NCBI GenBank assembly: GCA_036244855.1
Contig: BQKZ01008278.1
Location: 1-17,636, forward strand
From: Temnopleurus reevesii
Taxonomy: Eukaryota; Echinodermata; Echinoidea; Temnopleuroida; Temnopleuridae
DNA: 17,636 nucleotides
Direction of reading: 5' to 3'
Below the pieces are notes generated by a model that was not told the origin of the DNA, made no database searches, and saw only the letters and a program-made list of their open reading frames with translations. Positions 1 to 10,029 of this stretch are shown here, piece after piece; positions within the stretch are counted from its first letter, which is position 1; each line of letters opens with the position of its first letter. A program made the position numbers and the translations under genes.

Positions 1-737
1 TTGACTAATTCTGGAGAACAATGCTTGGCGTTTCTGTTTACAGTTAACAACTTCCAACATCGTGGAAGTATTCCATACCATAGCAAAAGAAGTACTTATA
101 AGGAAATATTTAACCAATGCAAAAATATATCTCAAAGTACATTTTGAATATATGTTGATCCTCTAAACCCTAATAAGGCCGGAATTTGGGGGTCTTCTAT
201 GGCTGGGTGTGGGGGTTCTCAGATCTCCACCGACGAAAATTTGCATGCGGGTAAAACATAATGTAAGCTACAACATTGCATAGTCATCTTTTGGAAGAAA
301 AAAATATCTAAAATATTTAATCATGGTAATTTAAGCATAAAACCACACTTTATGCTCTCGTTCAACAAATGCACGTTCTGGAAATCTATTTTTTGTGTGT
401 GAATGTTGAACATTCTTTACATATCCACTACAATTTTGTTCCGATAACCAACACAACGTGGTTCAAGTACGTATTTTTCCAGTATGCAAACCCTAAATTT
501 TATGTAAACCGAAGAAGTGCACATGTTTGCAGTGTTTACTCCCCCAGGGAACGTCTCATTGATATGTTTATTAGGCAGTTTATACCTCATCATGGCGATG
601 GTATCTTCACCTATCCAACTATAAATGCATATTGATTTCAAGCACGATTCCAACCATTACGATCATCGTGATAAATTTCACTTGGCTTAACACTGGTTAA
701 TTGCAGTGCGTAAATAACTAACATACACTTAATTGTT
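1..737. other. Gene-free flank downstream of the transporter
   Basis: AT-rich sequence with no recognisable gene. Two short opposing open frames (369-635 and 417-653) have no family resemblance and overlap each other, so they are taken as chance. Confidence 0.5.
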
Positions 738-1830
738 AACAGAGTATGAAGTATTAAAAAAAATAACTGAAGAGAGTTTTCTTCACACAAAAACCCCTGT
801 AAATGCATTTTCGGCATTTAATAAGGTTTTCTGTAGAAGAATTTGTATAAAATGCACTTTTTAAAAACTGACAGGGTCTTCTTAAAATAAAACCAGGACA
901 AAGTGCACTTTGCTGGTTTGGGGTTTGTTTTTAATTATAAAAAAAAACTGTTTGCTCAGTGCTCGAATTGATTGAAAGGGACGAGATCTCTTGTCCTTTT
1001 GATTTCATTGTTCGTTCTCTTGTAGTTAAACGGACAAAAAATGTCTGCTTTTCATGTTAGGCAATTTATCTTCCATTCTCAAAAGGACCACAAATCTCGT
1101 CCCTTTCTGCATGTTTTATCAGCTTGTGATGGACAAAAACATCTTGTTCCTTAACTTTTCAGGTTAGGCAATACGTTCTTCGTTCTTTGGTGAGTGATGA
1201 AAAATGTTGTCCCTGTGAATTTAATGTTAGGCAATTTATCTCTCGTTCTCAAAAAGGACTAAGAATCTCGTCCCTTTCTCCCTGTTTTATCAGATTGTGA
1301 GGGACGAAAAATCTTGTCCCTCACAATCTGATAAAACATGGAGAACGGAACGAGATGAAAAACGAATGGCCTTACATGTAAAGGTGAGGGACGGAATCTC
1401 TTGTCCCTCACCTTTTCAGGTTAGGAAATTCGTTTTTTATTTTGAAAAGGAAAAAAAATCTCGTCTCTTCCCCCATGTTTTATCAGGTTGTGTGGGACAA
1501 AAAAATCTTGTCCCTCAACTTTTCATGCTTGGCAATATGTTCTTTGTTCTTTTGTGAGGGATGGACAAATGGACAACAAATCTCGTCCCCTTTCAATCAG
1601 TTGGAACATTAAGCAAGCAGGTTTGAAATTACAAACGAACTCCAAAACCAGGAAAGTGCACTTTGTTATGGTTTATCTCAAGAAGACCCTATACATTTTT
1701 GGAAAGTGCATTTCACACCAGTTTTTCAAAAGAAAACTCATGAAATGTCGAAAATGCATTTTTTACATTCTATTTTTTTTTAAAGAAAACCCTCTTCAGT
1801 TACTTATTTGAAAATTCTTTATACTCTGTT
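738..1830. mobile_element. Foldback DNA element with ~190 bp terminal inverted repeats
   Basis: The left arm (738 to about 923) is the diverged reverse complement of the right arm (about 1641-1830). Both read inward from AACAGAGTAT through TAACTGAAGAG, GTTTTCTT, AATGCATTTTCG, AAATGCACTTT, AGGGTCTTCTT, and CAAAGTGCACTTT to CTGGTTT. The middle has diverged sub-repeats of roughly 170 bases built around ATGTTAGGCAATTTATCT and TCGTCCCTTT, and a large hairpin. No transposase is coded; open frames inside are repeat artefacts. Target-site duplication is not clear. Confidence 0.85.
1265..1356. repeat. Central hairpin of the foldback element
   Basis: Near-perfect inverted repeat with arms 1265-1305 and 1316-1356 and a ten-base centre. 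The inner ~23 bases of each arm (TTTTATCAGATTGTGAGGGAC and its complement) are perfectly paired. A second short hairpin, GGTGAGGGACGG... / ...TTGTCCCTCACC, lies at about 1384-1414. Confidence 0.85.
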
Positions 1831-2719
1831 TGAAAAAAAAAGAAACTTGAATTGCGACAAATTTCTGATGTTTTTTATTGTTTTAATGTCTTATATATTT
1901 CTTTGTTTTTTTACCTTCGTTTCCCTTTTTTCATTGAAATTTATTGCTGAACTTTGTGCAACAATGATTATGCTTAAATCAATTTGCTTTTATCCCATAG
2001 TAGTGAAGATATTACTGTATTTATGAATATTTACTGACAATAGGATTTAAGTCGACTTTGTACACAACATCACGATTTAGAGTCATTTTGAGCGTGCCGA
2101 TTTTTTTGGTCAAATGGGCGTGGCTTCCAAACCGAACGAAAGAGTCGTAAAACGCCGCGGAACTAAGTCTTTGCATAACAGATAGTTTGCTCGAAACGTC
2201 GAGGGTGAGATTGATTCAAACACCGGCCTCTTAAGGGTTGATTTCTTTGGAAAACTAACAATATCTGAAAACGGTAAAGGATAGGATAATCATCTGCTTT
2301 ATAAAGAGTAAAAATGGATCATCGCTCAGAACGCACCTTGTTTTGGTCCAGCAAAACGATTAGGCTACATTTGCTTAAGCTCTCCGTCGGTACGGGGAAA
2401 GGGGAGGGGGGTCATCAGCGCATGGTGAATTTCGGTAGAGAGTTAAGCATCCGATCCTTCGTTGATAAGTTTTCGGTGTTAAATTGCTTGTACATGTTTA
2501 TTGAAATGTACAGGACCAATAAACGTATGAAAATCAGATGATTTCCATTTGGCCAAAGGTTTAGAATTGTGAATATATCACTGGCTACATCAGGACCTCG
2601 TAACATGAAACTTTCCAATTGATCGTACTATTGATATGAATCGCAAGTCCATGGGAAATCATGTACTAAACTTTGCGATTGATTGCAAACTTGTTTTATG
2701 TTACTGGTCCCAGTTAAAT
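1831..2719. other. Gene-free flank between foldback element and transporter 3' end
   Basis: No gene is recognised. The first part is T-rich; 2070-2460 is somewhat more GC-rich, with a short open frame (2314-2541) that lacks any recognisable motif. The 3' untranslated region of the minus-strand transporter should lie in the last part. Confidence 0.5.
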
Positions 2720-2725
2720 TTTATT
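2720..2725 (-). promoter_or_regulatory. Candidate polyadenylation signal AATAAA
   Basis: The minus-strand hexamer AATAAA lies 85 bases past the stop codon, a plausible place for the 3' end of the transporter mRNA. A second AATAAA is at 2497-2502. Both are common by chance in AT-rich DNA, so this is only a candidate. Confidence 0.35.
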
Positions 2726-2809
2726 TCGATTCTGAGCAATGTTAGCATTGCTTATAATCCACCACTCTACCAATTGCGTAGACAAGAGCATCTCCGATGT
2801 CTCAAGTTT

Positions 2810-3203
2810 TTATGTAATCAATTTTCCTTCTGACGGAGAATTTAACATTTGACGGCTAATGACACCTGGGCTGATGTTCCCATGATTGTTGATATTATCC
2901 TCATTGTTATCTTGCGTAGATATTGAAGGCATGTGTTCGATGTTTCCATTTACATCAACCCTTGTCACAGACGTATAATCAACGCGAACCACTGCAGCAA
3001 CCGTGGCAATTTCTGACTTTCTTCGGCCGTTGCTTTCCATTGTAAATGCAAAATTATCATAATCATGACTCGTGTCGGTCCATGCGTCCGTCATATTGGT
3101 CTTTTTTCGTTTCTTATTCTCTGTTTCATCTGCCTTCCCCAGTTCTTCTGGTCCATTGTGCAACGCTTCATCTTTGAACTCCTTCTCATCATCTCCCGTG
3201 GGT
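2810..3203 (-). CDS. SLC22 exon 11 (long hydrophilic C-terminal tail, stop)
   Basis: Completes T531 and codes 532-661, ending TAA at 2812-2810. The acceptor is a CTTTTTAG. The tail is charged and polar with no membrane segment: an acidic/lysine-rich first half (KEFKDEALHNGPEELGKADE, then KKRKK), then a Ser/Asn/Asp-rich half ending SEGKLIT. SLC22 proteins usually have only a few tens of residues after LPETLE, so this tail is long. The exon is supported by phase agreement and an open frame up to the stop; no domain is recognised. Confidence 0.85.
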
Positions 3204-6200
3204 CTAAAAAGTGAGAATGGAAAACAATTGGCATGATCAATAATGGGATAAATAAAAAAAAAGGAGAGATATATATTAAAGTACAAATGGTTTGTATTAA
3301 GTCAACTCCAAATTTTATCAAATCGTAGCGGAAATAATTTTGGCTCATTTAAACCGTGGGTCCGTCAGCCCTGGAGCAGCGCCAATTCGCCGTTGCTCTA
3401 TCATTTGAACGAGGAAGATGGTTGCAGCTATTCTCACCTTTTAACCCTTCCTGTGTTGCATAAATTAATTCTGAAGGTTGGGATTACATAACCCTGGCCA
3501 CCAGTTTAGGTAATTACAAACATTGGAAAGCAGGCTGCGGCTATTGTGTATGCCCCTGAGTTTACATTAAACAAAAAATAATACTTCCCATCGATTTGTG
3601 TAGTTGTGAAAAAAATGGGAACAAAACCACGTACGTGTCACTATCTTTTGGTATAACGCGGCCAGAAATCGATTTGTAATTGTTTTTGTAATCTTATAAT
3701 TTCTACATTGTTTTCTCAGGTAATATATATTACCATTTGTTTCTATTCCAAAATGATATCTCAAATGAAGGATGGAGTAAATACATCCGTCATAATGTTC
3801 TCGGTAAAAAAGTAAAACGAGTATAATAATTGCTAGGACTGTAACATAAGACAGATACGATCAATTTGAAACGTCGTAATTTCGTGGTTCTGAATCTCGT
3901 CTCTCAACTAGAGGGTCGGCGGTTCGAATCCCTATAAAATAGTTTATGTTACAGTGCCCTAATTCTTTATTTATTCCGTAATGTGTGGCGTATCCGCGAT
4001 ATACTCACGTGCCAAAATGCTCTCCTTCCTCTAAAGTCTCGGGCAGTCTCTTGCCTCTCGTCTCGGGAAGTACGAGAACAATTAGAGCCCCGATGACGGA
4101 AAGGGAACCGTACGTGACGAGAGGGAGGGGTAGCCAATACTTGTTCAGGAGAAGAACAAGGGGCGCTACGATAACAGCTATGTTGGAAAACATCGCACAA
4201 TTACCAACGGCGATACCTCTGAAAAGATAACGAAATATAAATAGGCTAAAAGTAGAATTGTCTACCGAATGTTGCTGAATTCGTCGTCGGTCTTACAAAC
4301 CGGCGAATAGTTCATTCTTGGGCAAAAAAAAACATGATTTAGAGGAGCACGTTAACAGCTATGTTGGAAAAGCATTTAGCAACGGTGATACATCGGGGAT
4401 CAAAGAAACTTAACCATGATAAAAGTAGAATTGTCTATTGAATTTGCTTAAATATTCGGTATTTTACATGGCGATTAACAACTCCAACGTAAATAAGAGG
4501 AATATTTGGAATTGCTATGGCTTAAGAATCAAAAAAGATTTCGTGGTGGTAATTATTAGTGTAAAGTTATAGATTCAGTTATAATGAACATAATTTTTCT
4601 GTTTTCTTTTTCCTGTCTATTTTCCCTCCTTCTCTTGCCCTTGGAAATGATTTTATAGCTGGGCAAGATTATATCAATTATATCTCTTTCAATCATTTAT
4701 TGAAATATATACAAAATATAATTTTTCAGGTGTAAATTTAGACCACTCAAAACGTTCTCAAATGTTAATCCAAATCACTCAAAACTTCCTAAAATGGGCA
4801 CATCTCTATTGCTGTGGGAGATATAAATACCTTATATTTGTGGGGCTTAGTTCCACTGTGTAAAGATAGATGATTGTTGACGATGCTGTGATCCCAAACT
4901 TCCCTACCATGGCAACAGTGGTTAAGGTGATCTCATTTTCTGTTGGAATAAAAAAAAAATGGCATTATAAAGGCACATAAACGAGGACAAGTAATATAGG
5001 AGTAATATATCGAAAATGAAAGGAAAAACATTTTATTTGAGAATATAAATTCAAATGAGCAAGTATCGTCCGTCTTGCACGAAGTGACGGTAATCAAAGG
5101 AAAGGGTACTGTTGGACGAAACCACGAGTAAATTCCTTCGCATTGAAACGTGCTCGCCCATTAGCGCGGATTAATTCAATCAAATACTCAGAATAGGTAC
5201 TTTGTCTACACTTCTTGGCATTCATCCAACAATACAATTTGGCTACCATTACTTCGTGAAAACACGGACGATATATGCTCCTTGCAGCTTTTGACAAGGA
5301 TGTGTAGAAAAAAAAACACAATTGTTTGCAAGTATGGAAAGTACAACCCAACGAATTGTTGATTATGAATTTACCAATGAACGCTGTCAGCAGGCACGCT
5401 CCACCTCCAAGCATCATGCATCCGAACATGCTGGCCTTGCGACCCAGGAACTCAACGATGACGAAAGCGAGGAAGTACGCCGGCACTTCGACTGCAGCTG
5501 ATAATGCGAAGGTGAGGTAGACATCCACGCCGAGATTGGAGCTGTTCAGTGACAGGCCGTGGTACACGAGTGAATTTACCATCCTGTTTGTTAAAAGAGA
5601 TTAAATAGTCCGGTTTGCTGATAGATTCATATGTTTCTTGTCAATAAACATAGTTATTTGGTATTCCTTAAATAATAAATAATAATTAAAGTATATTTTA
5701 TCCCAGCCGATTTCCCACCGTTGGCATGGTTGGATTCAACGACTCGATCATTAAATAGCGATAAAGTCTCTTATGCACCCTATGCATTCTGCTCGAAATG
5801 CAAACTGTTCTGAACAAAAATATCGATCCTTTGTGGTCCTTCCTCAAATTAAAATGCATGTGTGATGGACGCAGGATTCTTTGCATCGGCAAGATGATAA
5901 GATGCCTTACACCTGTCTGAAATAGAATTGGTGCTCTAGGTAACTGTTTCATCCTGTAGAGATGATTCAATCTTATAATGGAAAGCCATTTTAGAAGTTG
6001 ATGTAATCGGTAGAGAGTGGAATCCTTTTGTCTATGCATTCTGCTCGAAATGCAAACTGTTCTGAACAAAAATATCGATCCTTTGTTGTCTTTCCTCAAA
6101 TTAAAAAAACATGTGTGATGGACGCGGGATTCTTTGCATCGGCAAGATGATAAGATGCCTTACACCTGTCTGAAATAGAATTGGTGCTCTAGATAACTGT

Positions 6201-9200
6201 TTCATCCTGCAGAGATGATTCAATCTTGTAATGGAAAGCCATTTAAGAAGTTGATGTAATCGGTAGAGAGTGGAATCCTTTTGTCTTTTGTTTCTGCTTG
6301 TGACATGGAATTTGTCTCTCTTAAACAATAGAAAAATGAATATTCCGTGGAATGAGAGGATAAAAGACGTTACGTTCCCGGTTTTAACTGCGTTTTTTTC
6401 GAGTAATTCCCAAACTCACTGATAATTTTTCTTTCACAAGACCTTGACTAATTATAATTTATTATTTTTATTTTACTAGCCACAAGCCCCGGCTGCAAAT
6501 GTATCGTGACACGAATATCAGAAAAACGATCCTTTGCAGAATTTTTGCGCAAAGTTTAACGCAAGTGTGACAGACGCGGTATTCTATGCGTTTGCAAAAA
6601 AATACGATGCCTTACACATGTCTTAGATAGAGTTTGTGACCTAGAGCACTGTTTTGTCTTGCAGAGATGAATCACCCTAAGTTTTTGATAAAACTTAATC
6701 GTCTATAACCTGTCTTTCATTCGTTCTTGCCCGTTAATATGAAGGAGTAGGTATACAAGCGTCTGGAATAGTTACCATATACATACGAGGCTGATTGTAC
6801 GTAGTCTCATTCTAGGCGTTCGAAGTAAGTCAAACCATGTGGGTTTGTGTGACATGCGAGTCTCCTCCTGAGAAAAAAAACAGCAGCAATTAAACAATAT
6901 TAAGAATGGACATCATCAGCCGTATAAATTGATTTCAACTTGATGTACAATTTCAAAGCAATATCGTTCTGTTAATTGCATTGTTTTGTTTACTAATATT
7001 ATAATAATTGTAACATTTATATGGCGCTTTATACCGGTGATTCTAAGCGCCTTGCTATTAGTGAACTAAATCCTTAACAAATTAAATTAAATCGATTAGG
7101 AAAACAAAATTTAAAAAATGCAATGCGTTTAGAGATGTGTTTTTATATCAAACGCAAAATCAAGCTTATGGTATTACTATAAAAGCAATCAATATGTAAT
7201 ATACGTGCACCTATCTTACAGATATACGGCCGGATATGTGAATGTGTGGTCACAGCAGAACAGTGCCTTATAGCAGATTAATACTGTATAGTCTTTGCCG
7301 CTGGAATGTTTTATTGGATTATAGAAGAATAAAGGGGTGTTGTTCAAAATCAACTGCAAATCAACTGCAACTTTGCAAATTGTAACATGTATTGTCATTC
7401 GCGCACGGTATGCGCATTTAACAAAACGCGCATGAAACAATGATTTTGATTGCGTTTCGATCAATTGTAACTTTTGAGCAACACCCCCTAAGGAACATAA
7501 AATATGGTTACCTGTTTTTCAATGAATTCTTTTGTAAAGAGGGGGTCTTGCAAAGTCACTCCGTTAACTTTCGCAAACTTTTTGATGACCTTTTCCGCTT
7601 TCTCGTATTTGCCTTTGGATATCAGCCACCTCGGTGACTCTGGCAACCATCTTGAATGAAAACAGATATACCAAAATGAGAAGTCCAAAGTGTCACGTCC
7701 GTTACCCTAACAATAGGGTATTTTTTTTTAATAGAGTCTATGGGATTCCATTTGATTTTAATAAGCAGGGCCCTATTGCAAAAAAAAAAAGTTGCGTTTA
7801 AAGACAAGTCACAAAATTAAGTGCAACTTCATTTTCAGCCAATCAGGAGCGCGTATTTAGGACTTGCCTTTAATTGTCTGAGTTGCGTTTAAACGCAATT
7901 TTTTTAATGCAAAAGGGCCTAGGTATCGAATAATACCTGTCATATACAAGCCAAATGATAATGAAATTCATCGAGCGGTTTTAAGGTAACCAGTGCATTC
8001 TTGTAAATGTAACGGACGTGACATTTGACCTTCAATTTCCCACTTACTGCGGGCAGTAAGATTAATTTTTTCATTAATTGATTAGAAGTCTTAACATAAA
8101 ATAAAAGTGAAAATATGACAATTTGATTAGAATAGTTGTCATCGGGAGAGGATTGGAACTGAGTGACTTTTTTATTGAAATATTTACGTAACACGATATA
8201 AACTTTTTCGGTAAAATAAAGTGGGTTTATGGGCAATAGATCCGTATGCCGTGTAATGAACTGCGCGCACACACAAATCACAAGTTATTAATCACAAGCA
8301 TGTTGAGGTACATTACCAAAGATGTATTTCAAAATTTGCATATTAAAGGAAAATTAATATTTAAAAAAAAAATCGGACAATAATCATGGAAATTCTTATA
8401 AAAGGACAAGTCGATAGCAAAGGCACAAAAAAACTTACACGAAGAAGATAAAAAGTATTGCCAGAGGTGCGGTCACGACGAGCGTCAATATGCGCCACGA
8501 ACGAATGAAGAATGCCGGTAAAGTAAGGAATATGTATCCAAGTGCATAGCTGATCGATGCTAGTATAATCACATTCCTTTTCGATGGCCCAATATACTCC
8601 ATACCTGGGAACACAATGAAATTATATATTCACATTTCAAAAGTAATCATTCAAAATCAATCGTGGCTAAAAATGAGCAGATAAAAGGCTCACACCCAGA
8701 TCGATTTCTTAACACTTTGTCACTATAATGCGAACATTGAAAGATGCACTCGCCCATATAGCACACACACACATACACACATACATTTCACTTCATTACT
8801 CACACATTGAAAATCCTAGATTTATCAAACCAATATGCTTACTCATTAATGTTTTCCAGCACATGTTTTCATTAAAAAAAAAAGAAATCTCCCTCGTCAA
8901 ATTCATTCCATCACTACTGGCAAAGAGATAGGAAAATAATATACATGTTTAATTTATCACTAACAATATTTCCACGACGTAACTTGCAAATCTTTTTAAC
9001 CCATTGACTATTGAATTCTGTCATTTCCATAGACTTTGTGCATAGACTTCCTGGTTCCAGTAGCCAATGGGTTAATTATAGCGATTGTCTATATTCAGTT
9101 AAAAGGATGTTTTCCCTTTAAAAAAAATCCAAGCCAATTTCCTTCTGTTCTCAAGAGGTTTTTACGATTCGATTCGATCATTTAATTCCGCCAAAATTAT

Positions 9201-9983
9201 GTACGTGGTGATGAACACCATGGGCATGTAACATAAAAGAGATACGATAGATTTTGCAATTAATCGTATCTCTATAGTACATGTTTTGCCATAGACTTAC
9301 GATAAATATTTGTCGTAAGTTTAATTGCATCTTTTATGTTGCAGGCCCCATGTCTTGCTGAAAAGGGTGGTCAGCCCAGAAGTATAGGAACTAGTGAATA
9401 ATATAGATTATGAGTGAAATCAAATTCTCAAATATTTAGTTGTTTTGGCCAAATTCAAAGTATCATAATCAAAACATCCAAAACAGATTGACAAAAAATT
9501 TGCCCATTATTAAAACGAAAAATACAGTAGTATACCTCCCGTCGCCTAATTTTTCAAAACTTTTAGGGGTGTTGTTCAAAATCACCTGCAAATCAATTGC
9601 AACTTTGCAAATTATAACGCACATCTTAATTCGCGCATGGTATGCGCATTTAGCAAGACGCGCATGAAACAATGATTTTGATTGGTACGTTTCGATCAAC
9701 TGCAACTTGCGATCAATTGCAACTTTTGAACAACACCCCCTTAGAATCCCGAGGGAAACAATAAAACTGCTCATATTCACCTATGATATACAGGATTGTG
9801 TTAAGAGCGATATTGCCAAACCCCATAAAGAACCGCATAGCGGCAAAGAACCTCCAGTTGGGCGAAAAGGCAAGAGCGATCCCAGAAATCAGGGAAATTG
9901 CGTTACTAAGAAGAAGAGTCCACCAGCGGCCTACTCTGTGAAAGTGAAAATAGAAGGATATAATAACGATAATGATAATAGTA

Positions 9984-10029
<46 letters not shown>

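Noticed and set aside
369..653. Opposing open frames of 78-88 codons
   Set aside because: They overlap on opposite strands, have no recognisable motif, no splice context and AT-driven codon use.
1297..2026. Open frames across and after the foldback element
   Set aside because: The first two arise from the element's repeats and arm; the last is a T-rich stretch giving a Phe/Leu-rich peptide. No family resemblance.
3870..3940. Possible functional tRNA gene
   Set aside because: The B box is perfect but there is no acceptor stem, D arm or proper A box.
3985..4230. Plus-strand frame opposite exon 10
   Set aside because: Antisense shadow of a well-supported SLC22 exon.
5698..6328. Two minus-strand frames with similar proteins (HQLLKWLS...)
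   Set aside because: Their similarity comes only from the 252 bp tandem repeat; neither resembles a known protein or fits the transporter's splicing.
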